DNA of 64,000 nt from Methylobacterium segetis (GCF_004348265.1 NZ_SMNT01000004.1:1-64000); one strand, 5' to 3'; shown: positions 45,244 to 56,415, counted from the first letter of the stretch. A program made the numbers and translations. Notes: generated by a model not told the origin, from the letters alone.

Positions 45244-46193
45244 GTGCCGTCGTCACCCTCACCCTCAACCCGGCGATCGACGAGAGCGTCACTCTGGAGC
45301 GTCTCGTGCCGGGCGCCGTGCATCGGGCGAAGGCGGTGCGCACGGATGCGGGCGGCAAGGGCGTCAACGTTGCCCGCTGCCTCGCCGATTGGGGCATCCC
45401 GGTCGCCGCCACCGGCATCCTCGGCCAGGACAACGCCGCGCCCTTCGAGCAGTGCCTCGCGGAGAAGGGCATCGACGACCGCTTCTGCTGGATCCCGGGG
45501 GAGACCCGGACGAACCTGAAGCTCCTGGACCTCGCCACGGGCGAGACCACGGACGTAAATCTGCCGGGACTGGCGGTAACGCCGGGCACCCTCGACGCGG
45601 TGCGCGCCGTGCTCGTCGACATGGTGGCGCGGGATACGCTCGTGGTGCTCGCCGGCAGCCTGCCGGGCACCCTGCCGCCCGAGACCTACGCCCGCCTGAC
45701 CCGGGACCTGAAGGCGCGCGGCGCCCGGGTCGTCCTCGACGCGTCGGGCGCGGCGCTCACAGCGGCGCTCGCGGCCGATCCGGCGGCTCTGCCGCACCTC
45801 GTGAAGCCGAACCGGCACGAGTTGGAGGAATGGGCCGGCCGGCCCCTCGCCTCGCACGCCGAGATTGCGGAGGCGGCGCGCAGCCTCGTCGCCCGCGGCA
45901 TCCCCCTCGTGGTGGTGTCTCTGGGTGCCGACGGCGCCCTGCTCGCGACGCAGGACGAGACCGTGCATGCGCGCCCGCCCGCGATGCGGGTCGCGAGCAC
46001 GGTCGGGGCCGGGGACGCGCTGGTGGCCGGGCTCGTGGCTGCCCTTCACATCGGCTTCGACCTCGCGGGCACCGCCCGGCTCGCCCTGGCATTCGCCGCC
46101 GGCAAGCTCACCAAGCCCGGTGCCAACCTGCCGGCTCGCGCCGAAATCGAGGCGATCGCGCGGACCATCTCCGTCCAGCCGGTGACAGGCTGA
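45240..46193 (+). CDS. fruK: 1-phosphofructokinase
   Basis: A 317-residue PfkB-family kinase. Conserved segments are VVTLTLNPAIDESVTLERLVPGAVHR, GGKGVNVARCLADWG and the C-terminal anion hole with catalytic Asp (TVGAGDALVAGLVA). It converts fructose-1-phosphate, made by the PTS, into fructose-1,6-bisphosphate. A GTG start overlaps the fruB stop (GTGA), so translation is coupled. Confidence 0.95.
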   Translation: MSAVVTLTLNPAIDESVTLERLVPGAVHRAKAVRTDAGGKGVNVARCLADWGIPVAATGILGQDNAAPFEQCLAEKGIDDRFCWIPGETRTNLKLLDLATGETTDVNLPGLAVTPGTLDAVRAVLVDMVARDTLVVLAGSLPGTLPPETYARLTRDLKARGARVVLDASGAALTAALAADPAALPHLVKPNRHELEEWAGRPLASHAEIAEAARSLVARGIPLVVVSLGADGALLATQDETVHARPPAMRVASTVGAGDALVAGLVAALHIGFDLAGTARLALAFAAGKLTKPGANLPARAEIEAIARTISVQPVTG

Positions 46194-46240
46194 GGGAACG
46201 TCACCCTCTTCGAACCAGAGCAGACCACCCGGAGGAAACC

Positions 46241-47977
<1,737 letters not shown>

Positions 47978-48138
47978 GGCCGGCAGGACACGAATCCACC
48001 GCGCGAGACTGATATAGTCTTGACCAACACAGATCCGCCTCGCCGCACGTGAGCATAAATAGATCATAATACAATATATGCGTCAGCCCGACGAAGATCG
48101 GGGCCAAAACCCGTCAAGGGTCACCTGGGGGAACGATC

Positions 48139-49632
48139 ATGAAAGGACATCGGACTTGGCTTGCCGCGCTGGGCCTCTGCGCGGCCGGTGGGATCGAGGC
48201 TCAGGCGCAGACGGGGCCGCAGGACGGCACAACCGGCATCGCGGTCCCCGCGACCGTGCAACGCCCGGCGAACCGCCTTCGCGCGGCACCGCCACCCCGG
48301 CCGGACGGCCAGGGCTTCGGCGGGGCGGACACGGCTGCGGGGGCGGCCGACACGCTCGGACAGACGGCGACACCGCCGACCCTGGCGCCCGGGACCTACG
48401 ACCTCGGGAACGGCCTCAGCCTCCTGCTGAACTATACGGGCCAGGGGGCCATCAACCCCGTCGGCGGCATCCGCCAGGGCTCGGCCTGGGCAGGACAGCT
48501 CTTTTTCGGCCTCGACGCCGACCTGAACCGGCTCGCTGGCATCGACGGCGGCTCGCTCCACATCGCGGTCACGAACCGGCACGGGCGGAGCCTCGCGAAC
48601 GACTTCATCGGCAACAACACCAGCGTGCAGGAGATCTTCGGCGGCGGCCAGACCACCCGCCTGACCCTCTTCAGCTACCAGCAGAAGCTGCTCGACAACC
48701 GGCTCGACATCGAAGTGGGCCGTCTGGTCGCGAACATCGCCTTCCTCAACTCGCCGATCTACTGCAACTTCCAAACGAATTCGGCCTGCGGCAATCCGAC
48801 CTTCGCCTTCAAGACCTCGAATTTCACGTTCTGGCCGGTGGCGAGTTGGGGTGCGCATGCCAAGGCATGGCTCACCGACACGGTGTTCTTCCATGCCGGC
48901 GCCTATGAGGTGAATCCGCTGCATCAGCAGCCCGGCGACAACGGCCTCGACTTCTCGACGAAGGGCGCCATCGGCGCGATCGTGCCGTTCGAGCTCGGCT
49001 ACTCGACGACCTTCGCCAACGACGTCCTGCCCCGCAATTACGGCATCGGCGGCTGGTACGACGCATCGGACTATCCCGATCCCGTCCGCGACGTGCGGGG
49101 CGGCGCGTCCATCCTGACCGGCCTGCCCTCGGCCACCCGCTTCGGGCGCTCCGGCGTCTACGCCCGGTTCGACCAGATGGTCTGGCGGCCCGACCCGACC
49201 GCGCCGCAGGGCCTGACCCTGTTCGGCGTGGCGATGGCGGGCACCTCGGGGCGGCTGATCGAGGATTACTTCCTGGAGATCGGCGCGCTGCAGACCGGCA
49301 CGTTCCCGGGCCGGCCTTTCGACACGGTGGGCTTCGTCATCAACACGCAGAAGTTCAGCCCGCTGGGGCTCGCCAACATCAACCTCGCCCAGAACGCGCT
49401 CGGGATCACGCGGTCGATCCCGACGCAGCAGATCATGATGGAGCTGAACTACGGCATCCAGATCACGCCCGCGATCCGGCTGACGCCGAATCTGCAGTAC
49501 ATCGTCAACCCGGACCAGACCCGCTTCCCGTTCCGCACCCGCAACATCCCGGACGCGTTCATGGTCGGAGCGAAGCTCTCGGTCGACCTTTTCACCCTGG
49601 CGGGCCTCGCCAAGGGTCCGGGCAGTCCCTGA
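48139..49632 (+). CDS. Carbohydrate-selective porin, OprB family
   Basis: A 497-residue protein with a signal peptide (AALGLCAAGGIEAQAQ, about 8-23) and an extended Ala/Pro segment to about 85. A beta-barrel of the OprB type follows: GSAWAGQLFFGLDADLNRLAGIDGGSLHIAVTNRHG, LDNRLDIEVGRLV and a C-terminal strand ending near LFTLAGLAKG. It forms a sugar pore in the outer membrane. GGGGGAA precedes the ATG. It begins 161 bases after fruA on the same strand; the gap is AT-rich (48050-48080), so it may have its own promoter. Fructose as solute is inferred from context. Confidence 0.88.
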   Translation: MKGHRTWLAALGLCAAGGIEAQAQTGPQDGTTGIAVPATVQRPANRLRAAPPPRPDGQGFGGADTAAGAADTLGQTATPPTLAPGTYDLGNGLSLLLNYTGQGAINPVGGIRQGSAWAGQLFFGLDADLNRLAGIDGGSLHIAVTNRHGRSLANDFIGNNTSVQEIFGGGQTTRLTLFSYQQKLLDNRLDIEVGRLVANIAFLNSPIYCNFQTNSACGNPTFAFKTSNFTFWPVASWGAHAKAWLTDTVFFHAGAYEVNPLHQQPGDNGLDFSTKGAIGAIVPFELGYSTTFANDVLPRNYGIGGWYDASDYPDPVRDVRGGASILTGLPSATRFGRSGVYARFDQMVWRPDPTAPQGLTLFGVAMAGTSGRLIEDYFLEIGALQTGTFPGRPFDTVGFVINTQKFSPLGLANINLAQNALGITRSIPTQQIMMELNYGIQITPAIRLTPNLQYIVNPDQTRFPFRTRNIPDAFMVGAKLSVDLFTLAGLAKGPGSP

Positions 49633-49764
49633 AGCCGGCCGTGCGGTCCGTCGAGGCGGCCGAGGCGAGAGCCCGGCCTGACCGCTGTCAGCGGCACAGA
49701 TGCCGGCGGGTCGCCGCAGCGCGGGGCCTTGGTCTGCAGGCACGCCGGCCGGAGGCGTCGTCGG

Positions 49765-50595
49765 TCACTCGTCGCCGACGACGCCCGCCGCGTCCTGCGC
49801 CTGCAGCACGTCGGGCCGCGGCATCGAGATAATGTTGTAGCCGGAATCGACGAAATGGACCTCGCCGGTCACGCCGCCGGAGAGATCCGAGAGCAGGTAG
49901 AGGGCCGAGCCGCCGACATCCTCCAGCGTCACGGTGCGACGAAGGGGAGCGTGCGCCTTCTGGTGGTTGAACATCAGCCGGGCATCCGCGATGCCGGCAC
50001 CCGCGAGCGTCCGCATCGGGCCGGCCGAGAGGGCGTTGACCCGGATGCCGTTCGGGCCGAGATCCGCGGCGAGGTAGCGCACGGAGGCCTCGAGCGCCGC
50101 CTTGGCGACCCCCATCACGTTGTAGTTCGGCATGACCCGGGTCGAGCCGCCGTAGGTCAGAGTGAGGAGCGAGCCGCCCTGGCGCATGCGCTTGGCCGCA
50201 CGCTGCGCGATCTCGGTGAAGGAGAAGCACGAGATCGTCAGGGTGCGGGAGAAGTTCTCGCGCGTCGTGACATCGACGTAGCGGCCCTTCAGCTGCGCCT
50301 TGTCGGAGAAGCCGACCGCGTGGACCACGAAATCGAGCTCGCCCCCGAAGCGCTCGTCGAGCCCGGCGAAGACGGCGTCGACGGAGGCGAGGTCCTCGAC
50401 GTCGCAGGGGAGCACGATGTCGGAGCCGAGCCTGGCTGCGAGCGGCCCGACGCGACGACCGAGAGCCTCGCCCTGATAGGTGAAGGCGAGCTGCGCGCCG
50501 TGTTCGTGCAGGGTCTTGGCGATGCCCCACGCGATCGAATGATCGTTTGCCACGCCCAAGATCAGGCCGCGCTTGCCCGCCATCAATCCCGTCAT
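49765..50595 (-). CDS. fabI: Enoyl-[acyl-carrier-protein] reductase (NADH)
   Basis: A 276-residue SDR-type FabI. NAD-binding GVANDHSIAWGIAK (14-27), and catalytic Y148 and Y158 with K165 in LTYGGSTRVMPNYNVMGVAK. It performs the last reduction in each fatty acid elongation cycle. Start at the ATG before TGLMAGKRG; the longer frame upstream has no family similarity. It lies downstream of the fabA-fabB unit on the same strand but after a terminator, so it probably has its own promoter. Confidence 0.95.
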   Translation of the reverse strand: MTGLMAGKRGLILGVANDHSIAWGIAKTLHEHGAQLAFTYQGEALGRRVGPLAARLGSDIVLPCDVEDLASVDAVFAGLDERFGGELDFVVHAVGFSDKAQLKGRYVDVTTRENFSRTLTISCFSFTEIAQRAAKRMRQGGSLLTLTYGGSTRVMPNYNVMGVAKAALEASVRYLAADLGPNGIRVNALSAGPMRTLAGAGIADARLMFNHQKAHAPLRRTVTLEDVGGSALYLLSDLSGGVTGEVHFVDSGYNIISMPRPDVLQAQDAAGVVGDE

Positions 50596-50724
50596 GCGCC
50601 TGTCCGCCTCGCTGCTACGCCCGCCGCCCGCCGCGGGGCTGGCCGGGATGAGGCTTAGCGCGCGGCTCGCGCGCCTGTCCAATCCCGCCGGCGCATCGGT
50701 GCGGTGGGGAAGACCCTGCGCAGC

Positions 50725-50750
50725 AAAAAGCCCTGCCTCGCGGCAGGGCT
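50725..50750 (-). terminator. Rho-independent terminator of the fabA-fabB unit
   Basis: On the minus strand AGCCCTGCC, a four-base loop, GGCAGGGCT, followed by TTTTT. A perfect 9-bp stem with a clear U-tract, 27 bases past the stop of the 36-residue peptide gene. Confidence 0.85.
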
Positions 50751-50776
50751 CGGGTCGGAGAGCGAGGATGCGGGCG

Positions 50777-50887
50777 TCAGAAATAGCCGCGCGTCTGGGC
50801 CCGGGCGTCGTCGATCAACGTCTGCTTGGCGTATATGGCGCCGACGAGAGTGGCGCCGACGATAGCCACGAGGGCGATCCAGAGCAT
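50777..50887 (-). CDS. Small membrane peptide (36 residues) in the fab operon
   Basis: Encodes a hydrophobic helix of about 18 residues (MLWIALVAIVGATLVGAIYA) and a polar tail (KQTLIDDARAQTRGYF). AAGGA lies about nine bases before the ATG at 50887. It sits 71 bases after the fabB stop and just ahead of the terminator, so it is on the fabA-fabB transcript. It resembles single-pass small membrane proteins. Orientation would put the charged tail in the cytoplasm or periplasm depending on insertion; not determined. No family is recognised. Confidence 0.65.
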   Translation of the reverse strand: MLWIALVAIVGATLVGAIYAKQTLIDDARAQTRGYF

Positions 50888-50958
50888 CTGCGAATGTCCT
50901 TGCGTGTTGCAGGAAAAACGCAGTCGCCCGATTTCCGTTCCGTTAACCGCCCGGCGCT

Positions 50959-52185
50959 TCAGGCGTCGACGTGCTTCAGCACCAGGGTCGCGTTGGTCCC
51001 CCCGAAGCCGAACGAGTTCGACAGGACGTGCGAGAGTTTGGCACCGTCACGGCGCTCGCGCAGGATCGGCATGTCGGCGAAGGCCGGGTCGAGATCGTCG
51101 ATATGAGCGCTCTCGCAGATGAAGCCGTTGTTCATCATCAGAAGCGAGTAGATGGCTTCCTGCACGCCCGTCGCACCGAGGGAGTGGCCGGTCAGCGACT
51201 TCGTCGCCGAGATCGGAGGGCAGGCGTCACCCGTGCCGAACACCTCACGGATCGCCTCGATCTCCTTCTCGTCGCCGACCGGGGTCGAGGTGGCGTGCGG
51301 GTTGATGTAATCGATGCGCGCGCCCTTGAGGCCGGAGAGCGCCTGCCGCATGCAGCGCACGGCGCCCTCGCCCGACGGGGCCACCATGTCGTGCCCGTCT
51401 GAGGTCGCGCCGTAGCCGGCGACCTCGCCGTAGATGCGCGCGCCGCGGGCCTTGGCGTGCTCGTACTCCTCAAGCACCAGCACGCCCGCACCGCCCGCGA
51501 TGACGAAGCCGTCGCGGTTCGCGTCGTAGGCGCGGGAGGCCCGGGCCGGCGTGTCGTTGTACTTCGAGGACATCGCGCCCATCGCGTCGAACAGCACGGA
51601 GAGCGTCCAATCGAGATCCTCGCAGCCGCCTGCGAAGATGATGTCCTGGCGGCCGCCCTGGATGATCTCGGCGGCGTTGCCGATGCAGTGGTTCGACGTC
51701 GCGCAGGCCGAGGAGATCGAGTAGTTCACGCCCTTGATCTTGAACCACGTGGCCAGGGTCGCCGAGGCCGTCGAGGACATCGCCTTCGGAACGGCGAAGG
51801 GGCCGACGCGCTTCGGACCCTTGTCGCGCGCGATCGCGGCCGATTCCACGATGGTCCGCGTCGAGGGGCCGCCCGAGCCCATGATGATGCCGGTGCGATC
51901 GTTCGAGACGTCGCCTTCCTCAAGGCCCGCGTCCCGGATCGCCTGATCCATCGCGACGTGGTTCCAGGCGGTGCCGCCGCCGTGGAAGCGCATGGCGCGC
52001 CGGTCCACCACGCCCTCGGGGTCGAGGTTCGGCGCCCCCTCCACCTGGCTGCGGAACCCGTGCTCCGCGTAAGCCTCGGCGCGGACGATGCCGGACCGCG
52101 CCTCGCGCAGCGACGCCAGCACTTCCTGAGTGTTGTTGCCGATGGATGAGACGATGCCCATCCCGGTGATCACGACACGGCGCAT
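50959..52185 (-). CDS. fabB: Beta-ketoacyl-ACP synthase I (FabB type)
   Basis: A 408-residue thiolase-fold condensing enzyme. Catalytic C161 ([12 protein letters not shown]), two histidines ([11 protein letters not shown] near 298 and TGHSLGATG near 334) and a GFGGTN signature at the end are all present. Gene order with fabA, and the sequence, indicate the KAS I (FabB) class, which extends the cis-3-decenoyl intermediate to make unsaturated fatty acids. The ATG at 52185 starts at the family [10 protein letters not shown]. It follows fabA with a 121-base gap. Confidence 0.93.
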   Translation of the reverse strand: MRRVVITGMGIVSSIGNNTQEVLASLREARSGIVRAEAYAEHGFRSQVEGAPNLDPEGVVDRRAMRFHGGGTAWNHVAMDQAIRDAGLEEGDVSNDRTGIIMGSGGPSTRTIVESAAIARDKGPKRVGPFAVPKAMSSTASATLATWFKIKGVNYSISSACATSNHCIGNAAEIIQGGRQDIIFAGGCEDLDWTLSVLFDAMGAMSSKYNDTPARASRAYDANRDGFVIAGGAGVLVLEEYEHAKARGARIYGEVAGYGATSDGHDMVAPSGEGAVRCMRQALSGLKGARIDYINPHATSTPVGDEKEIEAIREVFGTGDACPPISATKSLTGHSLGATGVQEAIYSLLMMNNGFICESAHIDDLDPAFADMPILRERRDGAKLSHVLSNSFGFGGTNATLVLKHVDA

Positions 52186-52306
52186 GAAAGTCGTTCTTCT
52201 CCGCAACGGCGCTTGCCTGCGCGCCGCGCTCATTCGGGTCACCTAGGACGACGACGCCCCGATCTCAACCGGTGCGTCGCGCACCGAGTGCGGCGCGCGT
52301 GCCGCC

Positions 52307-52840
52307 TCAGGACTGGAACAGGGCCACCCGCAGATCCTGGGCCTCATAGATCCGCTTGCCATCGGCCTCGACGTTGCCGTCGGCGATGCCGAGGACGAGC
52401 TTGCCCTGCCGGACGCGCTTCAGGTCGACATTGTAGACCACGCGGGAGACGCTGGGCAGCACCTGATCGGTGAACTTGACCTCGCCGACACCGAGGGCGC
52501 GGCCGCGGCCTGGGGAACCGAGCCAGCCGAGATGGAAGCCGACGAGTTGCCAGAGGGCGTCGAGGCCGAGGCATCCCGGCATGACGGGATCGCCCTGGAA
52601 GTGACAGCCGAAGAACCAGAGATCCGGCCGGATGTCGAACTCGGCCCGGACATGGCCCTTGCCGTAGGCGCCGCCCTCCGTCCCGATCGAGGTGATGCGG
52701 TCGAACATCAGCATCGGCGGCAGCGGAAGCTGCGCGTTGCCGGAGCCGAACAGCTCGCCGCGGCCGCAGGCGAGCAGATCCTCGTAGCTGTAGCTCGACG
52801 CCCGTGCGGGGGCGGACGGGGCGGTCTGGTCGGAAGACAT
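52307..52840 (-). CDS. fabA: 3-hydroxydecanoyl-ACP dehydratase/isomerase
   Basis: A 177-residue FabA. Catalytic H80 in [17 protein letters not shown] and D94 keep the FabA spacing; the MLMFDRI segment is typical. It dehydrates 3-hydroxydecanoyl-ACP and isomerises the double bond, making the first unsaturated intermediate. The ATG at 52840 is preferred over a longer Arg-rich frame. The upstream region faces the membrane protein and irr genes. Confidence 0.95.
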   Translation of the reverse strand: MSSDQTAPSAPARASSYSYEDLLACGRGELFGSGNAQLPLPPMLMFDRITSIGTEGGAYGKGHVRAEFDIRPDLWFFGCHFQGDPVMPGCLGLDALWQLVGFHLGWLGSPGRGRALGVGEVKFTDQVLPSVSRVVYNVDLKRVRQGKLVLGIADGNVEADGKRIYEAQDLRVALFQS

Positions 52841-52924
52841 GAAGGCGGTACGGTCCTCGGCTCGCGGGTGTTCTCTCGGTCGTCCACGCGGGGCCCGGTC
52901 CCGGCGCGGCGGAAATCGCGGCCT

Positions 52925-52952
52925 CGTTAGCACAGGGGATAAGCGCCATCAA
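52925..52952 (-). promoter_or_regulatory. Candidate fabA promoter
   Basis: On the minus strand TTGATG, 16 bases, CTAACG, about 80 bases before the fabA ATG. The -10 is weak, so this is a low-confidence call. Confidence 0.3.
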
Positions 52953-53063
52953 AGCGGCCTTCGTGAGCTACCGTCTTGTGGCATTCATTGTTCCAGAGCA
53001 CGCGCTTGCGCTAGACATCCGGTCGGGTGCCCCGTTCCCGGCACGCCCCGGAGACATCGAGCC

Positions 53064-53798
53064 TTGAGTTCACAGGCCTCCGCTCAGCCAGCTCTCGCCG
53101 CCCCCACCGCAGCCGCACCCGACCGGCGCGCGCGAAGGGACCTCCTGACGGGGGCGGGCCTCGGCTTCGTCGCGGGCTTCGTCGATGCGGCGGGCTTCGT
53201 CGCCCTGTTCGGCCTGTTCACCTCGCACGTCACAGGAAATTTCGTGCTGATCGGAGCCGAACTCGTCGCCACCTCGAGCGGCGTCATCGCCAAGCTCCTC
53301 GCGCTCCCCGCCTTCGTCCTCGCCGTCGCGGGAACGCGGCTCCTCACGCTGGCGCTGGAGCGGCGAGGCGCGGCGACCCTGCGCTGGCTCCTCCTTCTGG
53401 AAGCCGTGATGCTCGCCCTGTTCGGCGCGGCAGGCCTCGCCCTCTCCCCGTTGCGCGCGGCCGACGGTCTCGACGCCATCCTCGTCGGCATGCTGGGCGT
53501 CGCCGCCATGGGCGTCCAGAACGCCATCGCGCGGCTGGCGCTGGCGCATCTTGCCGCCACCACGGTGATGACGGTGAACGTGACCCAGGCCGTGATCGAC
53601 GCGGTCGATCTCCTGCGGCTCGGCACGACGGGGGCTGGCGCGGCGCGCGGGCGGATCGGCCGGATGCTGCCCGCGATCCTCGCCTTCGCGATCGGGGCGA
53701 TCGCGGGCGCCTTCGGCGTCGCGCATCTCTCCTTCGCCTGCCTCGCTCTGCCGATCCTGGTGATCGCCATCCTCATCCCGGTGGTCGGCCGGGGCTGA
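53064..53798 (+). CDS. DUF1275 / YoaK-like membrane protein
   Basis: A 244-residue membrane protein of the DUF1275 family with about six helices, starting LLTGAGLGFVAGFVDAAGFVALFGLFTSHVTGNFVLIG. No ATG or GTG lies near the family start, so a TTG at 53064 is chosen, preceded by CGGAGA. The function is unknown. It is inserted between fabA and irr, which are often direct neighbours in Rhizobiales. Confidence 0.8.
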   Translation: MSSQASAQPALAAPTAAAPDRRARRDLLTGAGLGFVAGFVDAAGFVALFGLFTSHVTGNFVLIGAELVATSSGVIAKLLALPAFVLAVAGTRLLTLALERRGAATLRWLLLLEAVMLALFGAAGLALSPLRAADGLDAILVGMLGVAAMGVQNAIARLALAHLAATTVMTVNVTQAVIDAVDLLRLGTTGAGAARGRIGRMLPAILAFAIGAIAGAFGVAHLSFACLALPILVIAILIPVVGRG

Positions 53799-53892
53799 CG
53801 GCACCGCTTCGGTCGAACCGGTGCGGGTCTCACTGGATGGGGGACCGCGCCGTATTCCGCTCGGCGCGGGCCCTCCCCGCGAACCGCTCGGG

Positions 53893-53921
53893 TTGCGGGG
53901 GCGAGGCCCCTCCCGTATACT
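53893..53921 (+). promoter_or_regulatory. Candidate irr promoter
   Basis: TTGCGG, 17 bases, TATACT. The -10 is a 5 of 6 match and the spacing is ideal. Transcription would start about 37 bases before the irr ATG. Confidence 0.55.
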
Positions 53922-53964
53922 CTGCGGCAAAATTCCATCCGTTCGCGAGCGATCAGTCCCGCCG

Positions 53965-54474
53965 ATGTCCGATCTGGTGCCCCTTCAGGCCGTGCTCAAC
54001 GCCCGGACCTCCTCCGTCCCGGGCGAGGCCGCCGGTGCGGGCCGTCGTGGTTGCCCACTCTCGGACCTGCGGGACCGGCTGCGCCGCGCGGGTCTGCGCC
54101 CGACCCGGCAGCGTCTCTCCCTCGGCTGGCTGCTCTTCGGCCGCGGCGACCGTCACCTCACGGCGGAGATGCTGTACGACGAGGCCATGCGCGCCAAGGT
54201 GCCGGTCTCGCTCGCCACGGTCTACAACACCCTGCATCAGTTCACGGAAGCGGGCCTGCTGCGGCAACTCGCGCTGGACGGGTCGAAGGCCTATTTCGAC
54301 ACGAACCCGAGCGAGCACCATCACTTCTACCTCGAGGACGAGGGACAGGTGCTGGACATGCCCGATTGCGGCATCACCGTCGATTCGCTGCCCGACGCGC
54401 CGGAAGGCATGGAGATCGCCGGCGTCGAGGTGATCGTGCGGCTGCGCCGCCGCACCGGCAGCCGCCAGGGCTGA
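53965..54474 (+). CDS. irr: Iron response regulator Irr (Fur family)
   Basis: A 169-residue Fur-family protein of the Irr type. A C-P heme-regulatory motif (GCPLSDL, C30-P31) sits near the N-terminus, as in Bradyrhizobium Irr. The winged-helix domain follows (RLRRAGLRPTRQRLSLGWLL ... VSLATVYNTLHQF). The metal/heme region has H118-H120 (SEHHHFYLEDEG). In Rhizobiales, Irr represses or activates iron and heme genes according to heme status and is degraded when heme binds. Neighbouring fbp genes are plausible targets. The ATG at 53965 fits the family; the frame runs much further upstream. Confidence 0.92.
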   Translation: MSDLVPLQAVLNARTSSVPGEAAGAGRRGCPLSDLRDRLRRAGLRPTRQRLSLGWLLFGRGDRHLTAEMLYDEAMRAKVPVSLATVYNTLHQFTEAGLLRQLALDGSKAYFDTNPSEHHHFYLEDEGQVLDMPDCGITVDSLPDAPEGMEIAGVEVIVRLRRRTGSRQG

Positions 54475-54506
54475 GACGCCGGTCTCAACCGTTACGGTTC
54501 TTCGAG

Positions 54507-54535
54507 AAGGCCCGGTCGCCAAGCGACCGGGCCTT
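54507..54535. terminator. Bidirectional terminator between irr and SH3 genes
   Basis: AAGGCCCGGTCGC, CAA loop, GCGACCGGGCCTT: a perfect 13-bp stem followed on the plus strand by TCTCATT. The stem begins with AA on the minus strand, so it can also end leftward transcripts. The SH3 gene's stop lies three bases beyond. Confidence 0.8.
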
Positions 54536-54537
54536 TC

Positions 54538-55089
54538 TCATTCCACCTTCTCGTTGGGGTAGACGCCCCAGAGCCTGTCCTGCCGGATGTAGCCGTCGAC
54601 ATCGCCGCGCTTCTCGGGGAGCGCCACGATCAGGCGGCACCACGTGCCCGTGCAGGTCTTCACGCTCCCGATCACGCCGGCCTGGAGCCGGGCCTCGTCC
54701 GCGGCCCCCTCGTCGGCCCGGGCGCGCAGCGGTACCGGCGCGCTGCGGTCGCCGCCCTTCGGCGCGGTGACGATGGCGGTGCGGCGCCCCGACAGGAGGG
54801 AGTGCAGGACCCAGCCCTCAGTGCCTTCCGAATCGCGGATCCGGCGCCACGTCTCGAACTCCGCCACGATCTCGACGGGCAGACCCGCGCGCTGGAACAC
54901 CCAGAGGGTGCGGTGGTCCTTCGATGGCCCTTCGCGCAGGTTGACCCGGTCCGTCTTGAGGCTGGCGTAGCGCGGAAGCGGCAGCTTCGTCACGGGGCCG
55001 ATGCCGGGCTCGGGGGCGCCCGAAGGCGCCGCCAGGGCCGGGCATGCGAGCAGCGCGAGGCCGGCGGCGAGAAGGGCAAGGGAGCGCAT
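54538..55089 (-). CDS. Secreted SH3-domain protein
   Basis: A 183-residue protein with a signal peptide (SLALLAAGLALLACPALA) from the ATG at 55089. Two bacterial SH3 (SH3b/DUF1058-like) units follow: RYASLKTDRVNLREGPSKDHRTLWVFQRAGLPVEIVAEFETWRRIRDSEGTEGWVLHSLLSG (about 40-101), then a second half ending GDVDGYIRQDRLWGVYPNEKVE. SH3b proteins often bind peptidoglycan. The function here is unknown. The longer frame upstream is not supported. Confidence 0.85.
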   Translation of the reverse strand: MRSLALLAAGLALLACPALAAPSGAPEPGIGPVTKLPLPRYASLKTDRVNLREGPSKDHRTLWVFQRAGLPVEIVAEFETWRRIRDSEGTEGWVLHSLLSGRRTAIVTAPKGGDRSAPVPLRARADEGAADEARLQAGVIGSVKTCTGTWCRLIVALPEKRGDVDGYIRQDRLWGVYPNEKVE

Positions 55090-55372
55090 CGTCCGTCTCC
55101 TGTTCCGGGCCGTTCGGCGCTCGGAAGACTTCCGAAATCCGTGCCCGGGCCGCGCCGGGCCACCGTCCCGCATTGTGTTCCGCACCCTCTCTGGTAGAGA
55201 GGCCGGAGGGTCGGTCCAGGGCGGCCCCGGGCGCCGTCGGGTCCTGTCTGGCGGGAAACTGGTTAACGGAGCTTGAAGCCGCATCGCCGCCCGCCGGGAC
55301 GGTCGGCGGAACCGGCCAAGCCCGAGACGCGTCGATGCGGGAGCCGGGACGCCCATCGGCTGGGGAGGAGAC

Positions 55373-56377
55373 ATGTCGTCGTTGAAGCGCAAGCCGCTCG
55401 TCGTGGTGACGCGGCGCCTGCCGGACGTGGTCGAGACGCGCATGCGCGAGTTGTTCGACACCCGCCTCAACCACGAGGACAAGCCGCTCTCGCAGGAGGC
55501 GCTGGCCGCGGCGATGCGTGAGGCGGACGTGCTCGTTCCGACCGTCACCGACGAGATCGATTCCGGCCTCCTCGCCCAGGCGGGACCGAACCTGCGGCTC
55601 ATCGCGAATTTCGGCAACGGCGTCGACCACATCGACGTCGGCGTGGCGCTGGAGCGCGGCATCACGGTCACGAACACGCCGGGCGTGCTGACCGAGGACA
55701 CGGCGGACATGACGATGGGCCTGATCCTCGCCGTGGCGCGCCGCGTCACCGAGGGCGCGCGCATCATCCCGGACGATTCCTGGGACGCGGGCTGGTCGCC
55801 GACCTGGATGCTGGGCCGCCGCATCACCGGCAAGCGGCTCGGCATCGTCGGCATGGGCCGAATCGGCCAGGCGCTGGCCCGTCGCGCCCGCGCCTTCGGC
55901 CTGCAGATCCACTATCACAACCGCCGCAGGGTGCCCTCGCCGATCGAGACGAACCTCGACGCGACCTACTGGGAATCCCTCGATCAGATGCTAGCGCGCG
56001 TCGACATCGTCTCGATCAACTGCCCGCACACCCCGGCCACCTACCACCTGCTGTCGGCCCGGCGCCTGAAGCTCCTGAAGCCCGAGGCGATCGTCGTGAA
56101 CACCGCCCGCGGCGAGGTGATCGACGAGAACGCGCTGGCGCGCCTGATCGAGGCCGGCGAGATTTCTGGGGCCGGTCTCGACGTGTTCGAGCAGGAGCCC
56201 GCCGTGAGCCCTCGCCTCGTCAAGCTCGCGCGGGCCGGCAAGGTGGTGCTGCTGCCGCACATGGGCTCGGCGACCTTCGAGAGCCGCGTCGACATGGGCG
56301 AGAAGGTCATCATCAACATCAAGACCTTCATGGACGGGCACCGGCCGCCGGACCGCATCCTGCCGAGCATGCTCTGA
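55373..56377 (+). CDS. D-2-hydroxyacid dehydrogenase (glyoxylate/hydroxypyruvate reductase type)
   Basis: A 334-residue member of the D-isomer-specific 2-hydroxyacid dehydrogenase family. NAD(P) Rossmann motif GIVGMGRIGQALARRARAFG near 157-176; catalytic Arg in VVNTARGEVIDE and His in LPHMGSATFES. Strong fit to the GyaR/GhrB group that reduces glyoxylate or hydroxypyruvate. In a methylotroph this could serve the serine cycle, but the substrate is not proven from sequence. GGGAGGAG precedes the ATG. A cupin gene follows 38 bases downstream. Confidence 0.9.
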   Translation: MSSLKRKPLVVVTRRLPDVVETRMRELFDTRLNHEDKPLSQEALAAAMREADVLVPTVTDEIDSGLLAQAGPNLRLIANFGNGVDHIDVGVALERGITVTNTPGVLTEDTADMTMGLILAVARRVTEGARIIPDDSWDAGWSPTWMLGRRITGKRLGIVGMGRIGQALARRARAFGLQIHYHNRRRVPSPIETNLDATYWESLDQMLARVDIVSINCPHTPATYHLLSARRLKLLKPEAIVVNTARGEVIDENALARLIEAGEISGAGLDVFEQEPAVSPRLVKLARAGKVVLLPHMGSATFESRVDMGEKVIINIKTFMDGHRPPDRILPSML

Positions 56378-56415
56378 GACGCGTCGGCGCGGCTTCGGCA
56401 GAGGAGAGCAGACCC

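Noticed and set aside
48050-48080. Specific promoter boxes before the OprB gene
   Set aside because: The region is AT-rich, but no -35/-10 pair with proper spacing could be chosen.
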